Notes: generated from the letters alone by a model not told the origin. DNA of 64,000 nt from Pseudomonas paraglycinae (GCF_021601625.1 NZ_BQHR01000014.1:109574-173573); one strand, 5' to 3'; shown: positions 1 to 8,478, counted from the first letter of the stretch. Numbers and translations: made by a program.

Positions 1-102
1 CGACACCACCGGCCGCGACAGGTCCAGGTGATCGGCCGCCGCCGACTGGCTGCCCAGATCCACTACCGTGACAAACACCCGCATTGCTTGGAGACGATCC
101 AT
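1..102 (-). CDS. LysR-family transcriptional regulator, N-terminal fragment cut by the window edge
   Basis: Read on the minus strand from the ATG at 102-100, the 34 visible codons begin MDRLQAMRVFVTVVDLGS and continue into an ...SAAADHLDLSRPVVS stretch. This is the usual start of a LysR-type winged helix-turn-helix, with the recognition helix beginning. The rest of the gene lies outside the window. It is divergent from the metallo-beta-lactamase-fold gene starting at 218, so by the normal LysR arrangement it may control that gene and the following oxidoreductase. Family assignment is good although only the DNA-binding end is visible; ligand and target are unknown. Confidence 0.75.
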   Translation of the reverse strand, partial: MDRLQAMRVFVTVVDLGSQSAAADHLDLSRPVVS

Positions 103-217
103 GATTTGCCCGCTTTCAGAAACAAACTATGTTCAAGCATCGCATTTTTTGTAACGAGTCTGGCAACTAAGCTCTGTCCCCATCGCCAAGCACGGCATTC
201 GAACAGCGGAGCAACCC

Positions 218-1096
218 ATGATCGGCTTCACCACCCTCAAGCGCGTTTTACTGGCCACCGCCACCCTCGGCTTTGCTGCCCACGCAGCGGCTGCGAATCT
301 GACCCTCGATGTCTACAACCCGGGCACCCATGCGATCTTCCCGGTGACCTCGGTGCTGGTCAGTGGCGAGAAGGACGCGATTCTGGTGGACGCGCAGTTC
401 GGCAAATCCCAGGCCGAGCAAGTGGTGGAAAAGATCCGCGCCAGCGGCAAGCAACTGACCACCATCTACATCAGCCACGGTGACCCGGATTACTACTTCG
501 GTCTCGACACCCTGACCAAAGCCTTCCCGGACGCCAAGGTGCTGGCTTCGCAACCGACCGTTGATCACATCAAAAAAACCGTCGACGGCAAGCTTGCGTT
601 CTGGGGTCCGAAAATGGGCGCCGACGTGCCGGCCAAAACCATCGTGCCGGGCGTGCTCAAGGGCGACAGCCTGATGCTCGAAGGTCAGAAATTGCAGGTG
701 GTTGGTCTGGAAGGCAAGCAGCCGGATCGCAGCTTCGTGTGGATTCCTTCGCTGAAAGCCGTGGTCGGTGGTGTGGTTGTCGCCGAGAACATTCACGTGT
801 GGATGGCCGACACCCAGACTGCGCAATCCCACGCCGACTGGCTGGAAACCCTGCACTCGATCGAAACCCTGAAACCGAAAACCGTGGTGCCGGGTCACTA
901 CCTGGGTGACAGCGCCCGTTCGCTGGCGGCGGTGAAATTCACCGCCGACTACATCAAGGCGTTCGATGCCGAAACCGCCAAGGCCAAGGACTCTGCCGCG
1001 CTGATCGCCGCGATGAAAAAACGCTACCCGACACTGGGCGAGGAAAGCTCGCTGGAGCTGAGCGCCAAAGTCGCCAAGGGCGAGATGAAGTGGTAA
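218..1096 (+). CDS. Exported MBL-fold metallo-hydrolase-like protein with altered metal-site motif
   Basis: The 292-residue protein has an N-terminal signal-like segment (hydrophobic residues 8-25, AHAAAA cleavage region), so it is probably periplasmic. The body follows the metallo-beta-lactamase fold: a strand-rich start (SVLVSGEKDAILVDAQF), the position-equivalent of HxHxDH at residues 87-92, and a late PGH motif (VVPGHYLGD). At the first motif the sequence is H87-G-D-P-D91-Y-Y. The second and last histidines of the canonical motif are therefore replaced by Asp and Tyr, and classical two-zinc hydrolase chemistry is uncertain. The next gene, an NAD(P)-binding oxidoreductase, follows 46 bases downstream and is probably co-transcribed. 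The substrate cannot be read from the sequence. Confidence 0.8.
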   Translation: MIGFTTLKRVLLATATLGFAAHAAAANLTLDVYNPGTHAIFPVTSVLVSGEKDAILVDAQFGKSQAEQVVEKIRASGKQLTTIYISHGDPDYYFGLDTLTKAFPDAKVLASQPTVDHIKKTVDGKLAFWGPKMGADVPAKTIVPGVLKGDSLMLEGQKLQVVGLEGKQPDRSFVWIPSLKAVVGGVVVAENIHVWMADTQTAQSHADWLETLHSIETLKPKTVVPGHYLGDSARSLAAVKFTADYIKAFDAETAKAKDSAALIAAMKKRYPTLGEESSLELSAKVAKGEMKW

Positions 1097-1142
1097 CCCG
1101 AATCTGAAAAACGCAGCACTCTCAAGCCAACTGGAGAATGTC

Positions 1143-1757
1143 ATGAGCAAGATCGCAATCATTGGTGCCACCGGCCGTGCCGGCAGCCAATTGCTGGAAG
1201 AAGCCCTGCGTCGCGGCCACAGCGTCACCGCCATCGCTCGGGATACCTCGAAGATCGGCGCCCGCGCCGGTGTGGTCAGCAAGAATGTCGACGTGCTGAA
1301 TGCAGCCGCGTTGCAGGACGCCGTCGCCGGCCACGATGTGGTGATCAGCGCAGCGCATTTCGCCACGGTGCCGGCGAGCGCGCTGATCGGTCCGGTGAAA
1401 CAGGCCGGGGTGAAACGTCTGCTGGTGGTCGGCGGTGCCGGTTCGCTGTTGCTGCCGGACGGCACCCGCGTGATCGACAGCGCCGGTTTCCCGGCCGAGT
1501 ACAAGGCTGAGGCCAGCGCCGGTGCGGCGTTCCTTGATGCCTTGCGTCAGGAAAAGGAACTGGACTGGACGTTCCTGTCGCCGTCGGCGCTGTTTGTCGA
1601 AGGCGAGCGCACCGGCAAGTTCCGCGTGGGCAAGGATGACTTGCTGGTGAGTGCCGAAGGGCAGAGCTCGATCAGCTTTGCCGACTATGCGATTGCGTTG
1701 ATCGACGAAGTGGAAACGCCGAAGCATTCGCGTCAGCGGTTTACTGTCGGTTATTAA
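1143..1757 (+). CDS. NAD(P)-dependent oxidoreductase, NmrA/atypical SDR type
   Basis: This 204-residue protein opens with a Rossmann nucleotide-binding motif (IAIIGATGRAGSQLLEEAL, GATGRAG at about residues 8-14). It continues as a single-domain NAD(P)H-binding protein of the YwnB/NmrA type. The length (about 200 residues) fits this subgroup, which usually lacks a clear Tyr-Lys catalytic pair; many members are sensors or quinone/flavin reductases. A good ribosome site (GGAG) precedes the ATG. It lies just downstream of the MBL-fold gene on the same strand, which suggests a two-gene operon controlled by the divergent LysR gene. The actual substrate is unknown. Confidence 0.85.
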   Translation: MSKIAIIGATGRAGSQLLEEALRRGHSVTAIARDTSKIGARAGVVSKNVDVLNAAALQDAVAGHDVVISAAHFATVPASALIGPVKQAGVKRLLVVGGAGSLLLPDGTRVIDSAGFPAEYKAEASAGAAFLDALRQEKELDWTFLSPSALFVEGERTGKFRVGKDDLLVSAEGQSSISFADYAIALIDEVETPKHSRQRFTVGY

Positions 1758-1767
1758 GTACTGAAAA

Positions 1768-1946
1768 GCCCCTCACCCCAGCCCTCTCCCGGAGGGAGAG
1801 GGAGCCGATCGTGGGATGCTTGAAAATTACGCCGACTTGAACGGGATGTATTGAATCCATAATCGCCCAGATTTTTCAGGTCGATGTATTACGTAAGACA
1901 CCTCGGTCAGTTCCCTCTCCCTCCGGGAGAGGGTTAGGGTGAGGGC
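1768..1946. repeat. Inverted-repeat intergenic element (copy A of a roughly 180-bp family)
   Basis: The ends are complementary: left arm CCCCTCACCCCAGCCCTC followed by TCCCGGAGGGAGAGGG, right arm CCCTCTCCCTCCGGGAGAGG followed by GTTAGGGTGAGGG. About 110 bp of less conserved sequence separates them. The reverse complement of this copy resembles the element at 16057-16236 inside as well as at the ends (GACTGAC, CGACCTGA, ATCGGCTCCCT), so it is a dispersed element and not a simple terminator. It sits between convergent genes. It resembles REPIN/MITE-like non-coding elements of pseudomonads. Confidence 0.75.
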
Positions 1947-1952
1947 AAGGCC

Positions 1953-2831
1953 TCACCGCGTATGAGCCTGCTCAACCAACCACCCCATCAACTCCTGCAA
2001 TTTCGCCGACGGCTCCGACGCCGGCGCCACGATGTAATAGCCCAGTCCCGTCTTCACCTTCAGATCGAACGGCATCACCAGTCGCCCGGCGTTCAAGTCG
2101 TCGCCGATCAGTGACCAGTCGCCGATCGCCACCCCCGTCCCGTGGGACGCCATCGACATCGCCTGATCCAGCGTTTCGAAATGCTGACCGCTGGCGATAT
2201 TGCTCAAGTGCAGTTCGGCGGCTTCGAGCCAGAGAGTCCAGTCGTCATCCGTGTGAGTCGGGTGCAGCAGCAGATGCTGTTGCAGATCTGCCGGTGTGTG
2301 CAGGGCCGGCCCACCGTTGAGCAGCGTCGGCGAGCAGACCGGCGTCAGTTGTTCATCGAACAGGTGCAGGGTGGCGGGTGAGTCGTGGGGCGCGGTGCCG
2401 TAGATCACCGCTGCGTCGAACTGCTCGCGATGAAAATCCACCCCGTGTTGCAGCGACGCCGTGAGTTTCACCGGCACGTCCGGGCGCTCGCGCTGCCATT
2501 GCAGCAGGCGCGGCAACAACCAGCGCATCACGCAGCTCGGCGCCTTGAGTTGCAAGGTCTCGCGTTTGGCGCCGATCTGCTCCACCGAGTCGCCGATCAG
2601 GCTGAACACCTGCTGCACCCGTGGCAGCCATTCGCGACCTTCGGCCGTCAGCTCCAGGCCTCGGGCCAGGCGAATGAACAGCTCATAACCCAGATGTTCC
2701 TCAAGCCCCGCGATCTGCCGGCTCACCGCGCCTTGGGTGATGTGCAACTGCTCGGCGGCCCGGGTGAAGTTGCAGCACTGCGCGGTAATCAGAAACGTGT
2801 GCAGGGCGGGCAGGGGAGGCAGTCGTTTCAT
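1953..2831 (-). CDS. LysR-family transcriptional regulator, divergent from the aruI-like operon
   Basis: The 292-residue protein has a LysR N-terminal helix-turn-helix (residues about 5-62, with FTRAAEQLHITQGAVSRQIAGLEEHLG) and a periplasmic-binding-protein-like effector domain (about 90-290). Length is typical of the family. It is transcribed away from the AruI-like decarboxylase, and the gap between the two starts (2832-2970) holds a 29-bp motif at 2857-2885. That motif recurs upstream of the ABC importer operon at 6107-6135, so this regulator is the best candidate to control both units. The effector is likely a compound of the guanidino/amine pathway, but this is inference from position. 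The N-terminal sequence is somewhat like the GcvA/AmpR subgroup. Confidence 0.9.
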   Translation of the reverse strand: MKRLPPLPALHTFLITAQCCNFTRAAEQLHITQGAVSRQIAGLEEHLGYELFIRLARGLELTAEGREWLPRVQQVFSLIGDSVEQIGAKRETLQLKAPSCVMRWLLPRLLQWQRERPDVPVKLTASLQHGVDFHREQFDAAVIYGTAPHDSPATLHLFDEQLTPVCSPTLLNGGPALHTPADLQQHLLLHPTHTDDDWTLWLEAAELHLSNIASGQHFETLDQAMSMASHGTGVAIGDWSLIGDDLNAGRLVMPFDLKVKTGLGYYIVAPASEPSAKLQELMGWLVEQAHTR

Positions 2832-2856
2832 GTGGATCCAAGGTATGACGTGAGGA

Positions 2857-2885
2857 CATGGCTAGTATGAGCTTTTATCGATTGT
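2857..2885 (+). promoter_or_regulatory. Shared upstream motif, copy 1 (candidate LysR operator)
   Basis: The sequence is CATGGCT, three variable bases, then ATGAGCTTTTATCGATTGT. It matches the copy at 6107-6135 at 24 of 29 positions. It contains a palindromic ATCGAT core and lies in the divergent gap between the LysR gene and the AruI-like gene. Two near-identical copies, each upstream of a transcription unit in the same gene cluster, suggest a common regulator. That the LysR protein binds here is inference. Confidence 0.6.
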
Positions 2886-2970
2886 TGCGGCTACGGGTCG
2901 CCCGTTTCAATGAGGCCAATCACCGGTTCCTTTAAAGCCCGGTGCCTCAACGAACAAGAAGGGCAAAGAC

Positions 2971-4608
2971 ATGGCGACGTGTGGCGAAGTACTGGTCAAG
3001 TTACTCGAAGATTATGGGGTCGAGCAGGTGTTCGGCATCCCCGGGGTGCATACCGTGGAGCTGTATCGCGGGCTGGCCCGTTCGAGCATCAACCACGTCA
3101 CCCCGCGCCACGAACAGGGCGCCGGTTTCATGGCCGACGGCTACGCCCGCACCAGCGGCAAACCGGGTGTGTGCTTCATCATCACAGGTCCAGGCATGAC
3201 CAACATCACCACCGCCATGGGCCAGGCTTACGCCGATTCGATCCCGATGCTGGTGATCTCCAGCGTGCAGTCGCGCAGTCAACTGGGCGGCGGTCGCGGC
3301 AAGCTGCATGAACTGCCGAACCAGAGCGCACTGGTCGGCGGCGTGGCGGCGTTCTCCCACACCCTGATGTCGGCGTCCGAATTGCCGGGCGTGCTGGCCC
3401 GTGCTTTCGCGCTGTTCCAGGCTGGGCGTCCGCGTCCGGTGCACATCGAAATTCCGCTGGACGTGCTGGTCGAAGAAGCCGACGAACTGCTCGCCAGCGT
3501 GCCGGTCAACATCGACCGCGCCGGTGCTGCGCCGGCCGCCGTGAGCCGCATGACTGAACTGCTGGCCGGCGCTCAGCGTCCGCTGATCCTCGCCGGTGGC
3601 GGCGCCATCGACGCAGCGGCCGAACTCACCGAACTGGCCGAGCTGCTCGACGCACCGGTGGCCCTGACCATCAACGCCAAAGGCATGCTACCGTCCAGCC
3701 ATCCTCTGCTGATCGGATCGACCCAGAGCCTGGTGGCGACTCGCGCTCTGGTGGCCGATGCCGACGTGGTGCTGGCGATCGGCACCGAGCTGGCGGAAAC
3801 CGACTACGACGTCACCTTCGCCGGCGGCTTCGAAATCCCCGGCAAGTTGCTTCGCGTCGATATCGATCCCGACCAGACCGTGCGCAACTACCCGCCGCAC
3901 GTGGCGCTGGTGGCCGACTCGCGCAACGCTGCGCAAGCATTGCTGAGCGCGCTGTCGCACAAACCGCTGGCCGAGCGCCGCAACGATTGGGGTCAGGTGC
4001 GTGCCGCGCGTCTGCGTGAAGACCTGGCTGCGACCTGGGATGCCCCGACGCTGGCCCAGACCCGTTTCCTCGAAACCGTGCTGCACGAATTGCCGAACGC
4101 AGTGTTCGTCGGTGACTCCACGCAACCGGTGTACACCGGCAACCTGACGTTCAACCCGGAGCGCCCGCGCCGCTGGTTCAACTCGTCCACCGGTTACGGC
4201 ACCCTCGGTTACGCCTTGCCGGCAGCGATCGGCGCGTGGCTCGGTGGCAACCTCGAACACGGCGCACGTCCGCCGGTGGTGTGTCTGATCGGCGACGGCG
4301 GTCTGCAATTCACCCTGCCGGAACTGGCCAGCGCCGTCGAAGCGCGCACCCCGGTGATCATCCTGCTGTGGAATAACCAGGGTTACGAAGAAATCAAGAA
4401 ATACATGGTCAACCGCGCCATCGAGCCGGTGGGCGTGGATATCTATACCCCGGATTTCATCGGTGTGGCCAAGGCACTGGGTTGCGCAGCAGAAGCGATC
4501 AGCTCGGCCGAACATTTGCGCGGTGCACTGCGCGCCGCCACCGATCGTCAGGGCCCGACCCTGATCGAAATCGACCAGACCCAATGGATGAAGGCGGTGG
4601 CCCAATGA
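2971..4608 (+). CDS. aruI: 5-guanidino-2-oxopentanoate decarboxylase-like thiamine-diphosphate enzyme
   Basis: This 545-residue TPP enzyme has the acetolactate-synthase-like three-domain layout: pyrimidine-binding domain (about 1-170, with the VFGIPGVHTVELYRGL segment and catalytic-glutamate region RHEQGAGFMADGYAR), central domain (about 190-330), and PP-binding domain (about 365-540, with the GDGG...N metal-binding motif in CLIGDGGLQFT and WNNQGYEEI). The N-terminal sequence closely resembles AruI, which decarboxylates 5-guanidino-2-oxopentanoate to 4-guanidinobutyraldehyde in the arginine transaminase pathway. The aldehyde dehydrogenase gene overlaps its stop by ATGA, fitting oxidation of that product. 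No aminotransferase (AruH) is adjacent, so the keto acid must come from a gene elsewhere or the true substrate may differ. Specificity is inferred from resemblance. Confidence 0.8.
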   Translation: MATCGEVLVKLLEDYGVEQVFGIPGVHTVELYRGLARSSINHVTPRHEQGAGFMADGYARTSGKPGVCFIITGPGMTNITTAMGQAYADSIPMLVISSVQSRSQLGGGRGKLHELPNQSALVGGVAAFSHTLMSASELPGVLARAFALFQAGRPRPVHIEIPLDVLVEEADELLASVPVNIDRAGAAPAAVSRMTELLAGAQRPLILAGGGAIDAAAELTELAELLDAPVALTINAKGMLPSSHPLLIGSTQSLVATRALVADADVVLAIGTELAETDYDVTFAGGFEIPGKLLRVDIDPDQTVRNYPPHVALVADSRNAAQALLSALSHKPLAERRNDWGQVRAARLREDLAATWDAPTLAQTRFLETVLHELPNAVFVGDSTQPVYTGNLTFNPERPRRWFNSSTGYGTLGYALPAAIGAWLGGNLEHGARPPVVCLIGDGGLQFTLPELASAVEARTPVIILLWNNQGYEEIKKYMVNRAIEPVGVDIYTPDFIGVAKALGCAAEAISSAEHLRGALRAATDRQGPTLIEIDQTQWMKAVAQ

Positions 4609-6056
4609 TCAATTTCCCGACCACACTCGACGGCCTGTACATCAACGGCCAATGGTCCGCCGGCCGCGAACATCTGCGCGTCATCAACCCGGCCACCGAA
4701 GCGCTGCTGACCACGGTCAATGGCGGTGACGAAAGCGCCGTCAACCAGGCGGTAGCGGCGGCGACCGAAGCCTTCAAGGGCTGGTCGAAAACCACCGGTG
4801 CCGAGCGCGCCGCGATACTGCGCAGCATCGCCAATGGCGTGCGCAACGGTCGCGAACATCTGATGAAGTTGCAGTCGAGCAACAACGGCAAACCGCAGTT
4901 CGAAGCGGGCATCGATGTCGACGACGTGATCGCCACCTTCGAGTACTACGCCGAACTCGCCGAAGGCCTCGATGCGAAACAGAACAGCAATGTGCCGCTG
5001 CCCAGCGATGACTTCAGCGCACGTCTGCGCCGCGAGCCGTGCGGTGTTGTCGGGCTTATCGTGCCGTGGAATTTCCCGATGGTCACCACCGCATGGAAAC
5101 TCGCGCCAGCTCTCGCCGCCGGTTGCTGCGTGGTGCTCAAACCGTCGGAAGTCACACCGCTGCCGGAGCTGGAACTGGCGACCATCATTGCCGAATCCGG
5201 TCTGCCAAAAGGCGTGTTCAACCTGGTGTGCGGCACCGGTCTGGCAGTCGGCGCGCCGCTGTCGGCGGACCCGCGCATCGCCAAGATTTCCTTCACCGGC
5301 AGTAACGCCGTGGGTGTGCAGGTGATGCAGCGCGCCGCTGAAACCGTGAAGGGCGTGAGCCTGGAACTGGGCGGCAAATCCTCGCTGCTGATTCTGGAAG
5401 ATGCCGACCTTGATCTGGCGGTGGAACTGGCCTGCGGTGGCGGTTTCTTCAACGCCGGGCAGATGTGTTCGGCCACCAGCCGAGTGCTGGTGGCCGATGA
5501 AATTGCCGATGAATTCCTGATTCGTCTGAAGGCCCGCGCGGAAAAAATCCGGGTGGCCGATCCGTTCGATCCTGAAGTCGAGATGGGCGCGCTGGTCAAT
5601 CAGGCGCAGTACCAGCGTGTGCTCGGTCACATCGACCGTGGCCTCAGCGCCGGGGCCAAGCTGATCTGTGGCGGTAATCGTCCGGCCGATCTGCCGCGCG
5701 GATATTTCTTGCAGCCGACGATCTTCACCGAAGTGCCCCTCGACAGTGCGCTGTGGTGTGAAGAGATTTTCGGCCCGGTGATCTGCGTGCGCAGTTTCGC
5801 TTCGGAAGCGGAGGCGATTGCCCTGGCCAACGACAGTCAGTTCGGGCTGGTCGCCAGTGTCGTCACGCGCAATGCCGAGACCGCGGATCGGGTCGCCAAC
5901 GCCCTGCAGGCGGGGCTGGTGTGGCTCAACGCGCCGCAGGTGATCTTCCCGCAGACCGCGTGGGGCGGCTACAAACAGAGCAGCATCGGCCGCGAATTGG
6001 GGCCATGGGGCCTGGCGGCATTTCAGGAAATCAAGCACGTGATTCGCGCGCTCTGA
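4605..6056 (+). CDS. NAD(P)-dependent aldehyde dehydrogenase (probable 4-guanidinobutyraldehyde oxidation)
   Basis: The 483-residue ALDH-superfamily enzyme is full length. The catalytic region is clear: LELGGKS (general-base Glu) and FNAGQMCSATSR (nucleophilic Cys), plus the IVPWNFP segment and the ISFTGSNAVG coenzyme motif. The ATG at 4605 overlaps the decarboxylase stop (ATGA), so the two are translationally coupled; an upstream in-frame extension to 4482 would lie inside the previous gene and is rejected. It most resembles betaine/gamma-aminobutyraldehyde-type dehydrogenases. In context it probably oxidises the aldehyde released by the AruI-like enzyme (4-guanidinobutyraldehyde to 4-guanidinobutanoate). 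Confidence 0.88.
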   Translation: MINFPTTLDGLYINGQWSAGREHLRVINPATEALLTTVNGGDESAVNQAVAAATEAFKGWSKTTGAERAAILRSIANGVRNGREHLMKLQSSNNGKPQFEAGIDVDDVIATFEYYAELAEGLDAKQNSNVPLPSDDFSARLRREPCGVVGLIVPWNFPMVTTAWKLAPALAAGCCVVLKPSEVTPLPELELATIIAESGLPKGVFNLVCGTGLAVGAPLSADPRIAKISFTGSNAVGVQVMQRAAETVKGVSLELGGKSSLLILEDADLDLAVELACGGGFFNAGQMCSATSRVLVADEIADEFLIRLKARAEKIRVADPFDPEVEMGALVNQAQYQRVLGHIDRGLSAGAKLICGGNRPADLPRGYFLQPTIFTEVPLDSALWCEEIFGPVICVRSFASEAEAIALANDSQFGLVASVVTRNAETADRVANALQAGLVWLNAPQVIFPQTAWGGYKQSSIGRELGPWGLAAFQEIKHVIRAL

Positions 6057-6073
6057 ATGCCCGAAAAAGGTCA

Positions 6074-6100
6074 GCGCATGCCTCGCAACGAGGCATGCGC
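6074..6100 (+). other. Stem-loop between the aldehyde dehydrogenase gene and the ABC importer operon
   Basis: GCGCATGCCTCG and its exact complement CGAGGCATGCGC are separated by CAA, giving a perfect 12-bp stem with a 3-nt loop just after the aldehyde dehydrogenase stop. No T-run follows, so it is not a standard intrinsic terminator. It may protect the 3' end of the aruI-ALDH message or contribute to partial termination before the importer promoter. Confidence 0.6.
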
Positions 6101-6106
6101 CGGCGT

Positions 6107-6135
6107 CATGGCTCCAATGAGTTTTTATCGATAGT
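6107..6135 (+). promoter_or_regulatory. Shared upstream motif, copy 2 (candidate LysR operator)
   Basis: The sequence is CATGGCT, three variable bases, then ATGAGTTTTTATCGATAGT. It differs from the 2857-2885 copy only in the three-base spacer and two other positions. It lies 139 bases before the substrate-binding protein gene, so the importer operon probably has its own promoter responding to the same regulator as the catabolic genes. Confidence 0.6.
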
Positions 6136-6273
6136 CAGGTGTTTTGCACGACCTCAGGATGAACCCGCAGACCACGCTCAAGCCCTTTGAAACCGGGCGC
6201 TTGAGCAATTTCGGTCAGGCAGATGCAAGGGTTGCGATCAGTCTCATACTTACAAGAATAATGGGAGTCCTAA

Positions 6274-7377
6274 ATGGGCGAGCACGATCTGAACAGGCGT
6301 CAATTCATCAAAACCGTCGGTGTGGCCTCGGTGGCTGCGGCGGCCATGAGCATGCCCTTCATCCGGGCCAGTGCCAGCGACACCCGCTTTGCCGGCAAGA
6401 CCCTGCGCCTGTTGACCTGGTCCGATGACACGGGCCTCGCCGCACTGCGCAACATCGCTGCAACGTTCGAAGCCAAGACCGGCGCCAAAGTGATTGCCGA
6501 CCGTACCGGCAGCACCTCGGAAATGGTCGCCAAGCTCAAGGCCGGTGGTGACCGCCCGCAGTACGACATCATCACCCTGGCTGGCGTCGGCGCCGAAGGT
6601 CTGGCCGCTGCCGGACTGCTGGAAAAACCCGATCTCAACCGCATTCCCAACCTGGTCGACGTCCCGGAAAAATACCGCACCGGGGCCAACGGTCACGGCA
6701 TCGGTTACCTGCTGTGGTGCAACAGTCTGGTTTACAGCACTCGCACCCAGACCACCGCGCCGGACAGTTACGCGGCACTGTGGGACGCCGATCTGGCACC
6801 GAACATTTTCCTGCCGCCGCCGAACTGGACCGAGGCCATGGACCTGATCATCATCGCCGCCAAACTGGCCGGGGGTGACGAGCACAACATCGAGCCGGGC
6901 TTCAAGAAACTCGCCGAGCTGAAAGACCGCGTGGTGACCCTGGGCGAAAACCCCAACCAGATCGCCGAGCTGTTCCGCACCGGTTCCCTGGACATGGGCG
7001 GCCTGTATGCCCCGGCGTTTTTCCCCAAGCAGATCCGCGACCCGAACTATGGCCTCGGCGCCACGTTCGGCATGAAGGAAGGTTTCTACACCGACCTGAT
7101 GCTTTCGGTGATGCCGAAGAACCGTCCGGGCGACACCGACCTGGCTTACGCCTTCATCGACCACTCTCTCGATCCGCTGGTGCAGGGCAAGATGGCCGAA
7201 GACATCTTCAACGGCCCGGTCAATGCCAAGGCGATCATCTCCGCCGAAGCGCGCAAGAGCCCGTTCATCCTCACGCCGGAGCAGATCGCGGAGAAGGCGA
7301 TCATGCACGACAACGCCTTCCTGGCGACCGTGCATGACCAGTGGATTCGTCGCTACACGGAAATCTTTTCTTCCTGA
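6274..7377 (+). CDS. ABC transporter substrate-binding protein, spermidine/putrescine (PotD/PotF) type, Tat-exported
   Basis: The 367-residue protein starts with a twin-arginine signal (NRRQFIKT at residues 8-15, then a hydrophobic AAAAMSMPF stretch), so it is probably exported folded to the periplasm. The mature part has the PotD-like start (LRLLTWSDDTGLAALRNIAATFEAKTGAKV) and follows extracellular solute-binding protein family 1. It is followed by two permeases and an ATPase, completing an importer. A GGGAG ribosome site precedes the ATG. The ligand is probably an amine or guanidino compound given the aruI-like neighbours, though PotD-like proteins bind varied ligands. Confidence 0.88.
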   Translation: MGEHDLNRRQFIKTVGVASVAAAAMSMPFIRASASDTRFAGKTLRLLTWSDDTGLAALRNIAATFEAKTGAKVIADRTGSTSEMVAKLKAGGDRPQYDIITLAGVGAEGLAAAGLLEKPDLNRIPNLVDVPEKYRTGANGHGIGYLLWCNSLVYSTRTQTTAPDSYAALWDADLAPNIFLPPPNWTEAMDLIIIAAKLAGGDEHNIEPGFKKLAELKDRVVTLGENPNQIAELFRTGSLDMGGLYAPAFFPKQIRDPNYGLGATFGMKEGFYTDLMLSVMPKNRPGDTDLAYAFIDHSLDPLVQGKMAEDIFNGPVNAKAIISAEARKSPFILTPEQIAEKAIMHDNAFLATVHDQWIRRYTEIFSS

Positions 7378-7415
7378 TCGAGTGATGGACGCAGGTTCTT
7401 CAAACACCGAAGTAC

Positions 7416-7506
7416 CTGTGGGAGCGAGCTTGCTCGCGATTGCGGACTGACATTCACCGACAGTGTCGACTGACAGATTGCTATCGCGAGCAAGCTCGCG
7501 CCCACA
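7416..7506. repeat. REP/REPIN doublet inside the importer operon
   Basis: CTGTGGGAGCGAGCTTGCTCGCGAT at 7417-7441 is mirrored by ATCGCGAGCAAGCTCGCGCC followed by CACAG near 7483-7506. Two inverted REP units therefore face each other across about 40 bp. Each unit is itself a hairpin (GCGAGC..GCTCGC). This is the common REP of the P. fluorescens group. Located between the binding-protein and first permease genes, it could stabilise the upstream message and make the binding protein more abundant than the membrane parts. Confidence 0.85.
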
Positions 7507-7569
7507 GATTTCTCGGTGGATTTGAAGGCAGTGTCTGTCAGTTGTTTTTCCATTGACGAGATCATTGCT

Positions 7570-8478
7570 ATGGAACATCAATCCCTGACCCAACCGGTCG
7601 GCGCGGGTGACGCGCGCCCGGCGCGCGGTGTTTCGCCGACCGCGCGGGCGTGGTTTTTCCTCACGCCGTCGATGCTGTTTCTCGGCGTGCTGATTGCCGC
7701 CAGCCTGCTGGTGCTGCGCATGAGTGTCGGTACCAAGGGTGCGGAGTGGTCCGGTTTCAGCCTGACCAGTTACGCCCAGTTGCTCGAACCATACTACCTC
7801 AAATCGTTGCTGCTGACCTTGCGTCTGGCGCTGATCAGCGCGGTGATCGCCGTGGTGCTGGCGATCCCGGTGGCGTACACCATGTCGCGCCTGACTTCGC
7901 CATTCGTGCGACGGATTTTTCTGGCGGCGGTGCTGCTGCCGCTGCTGGTCAACCTGCTGCTGCAAAGCTATGGCTGGCTGGTGATCCTCGGCCCTGGCGG
8001 CATGCTCAACCAGACCCTGATGGGCCTCGGTCTGATCAAGCGTCCGATCATGTTGCTGTACAACCAGAACGGCGTGTTGATGGGCCTGGTGCAGACCGCG
8101 TTCCCGCTGGCTGTGCTGCCGATTGCCAGCGCCATGCGCGGTGTTGCTCGCAGCTATGAAGAAGCCGCCGCGACCCTCGGTGCCAGCCGCTTTCAAGTGT
8201 TCCGTCAGGTGGTGTTGCCGATGAGTCTGCCGGGGATCATCACCGGCGCGACCCTGGTGTTCGCCTACAACGCCAGCAGCTTCGTGGTGCCGCTTTTGCT
8301 CGGCGGTCGGCGCGTGCCGATGCTCGCGGTGATGGTGCATGACCAGATCGCCCCGCTGATGAACTGGCCCGCCGCATCCGCCGCCGGTGTGGTGCTGATC
8401 GTCACCACGCTCGCCATCATGACCTTGTCCGAATACATCACCGGCCGCCGTCGCCGTCTGCTGGAGGCTTCGCAATGA
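7570..8478 (+). CDS. ABC transporter permease (PotB type)
   Basis: The 302-residue inner-membrane protein has about six hydrophobic segments, the first near residues 22-45 (AWFFLTPSMLFLGVLIAASLLVL). It carries the EAA loop that contacts the ATPase (EEAAATLGASRFQVFRQVVLP, about residues 197-217). I use the ATG at 7570 (MEHQSL); an upstream extension to 7516 would run into the REP element and adds no conserved sequence. Its stop overlaps the second permease start by ATGA. The predicted partner set is PotD-PotB-PotC-PotA-like. Confidence 0.9.
   Translation: MEHQSLTQPVGAGDARPARGVSPTARAWFFLTPSMLFLGVLIAASLLVLRMSVGTKGAEWSGFSLTSYAQLLEPYYLKSLLLTLRLALISAVIAVVLAIPVAYTMSRLTSPFVRRIFLAAVLLPLLVNLLLQSYGWLVILGPGGMLNQTLMGLGLIKRPIMLLYNQNGVLMGLVQTAFPLAVLPIASAMRGVARSYEEAAATLGASRFQVFRQVVLPMSLPGIITGATLVFAYNASSFVVPLLLGGRRVPMLAVMVHDQIAPLMNWPAASAAGVVLIVTTLAIMTLSEYITGRRRRLLEASQ

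Noticed and set aside
248-1504. 418-residue minus-strand open frame opposite the MBL-fold gene
   Set aside because: It is antisense to two genes with clear families; its composition is low-complexity and it shows no recognisable domain. High GC readily produces such shadow frames.
6250-8475. 741-residue minus-strand open frame opposite the importer genes
   Set aside because: It runs through the REP element and opposite genes with clear ABC transporter motifs; it is Gln/His/Arg-rich in the manner of antisense frames.
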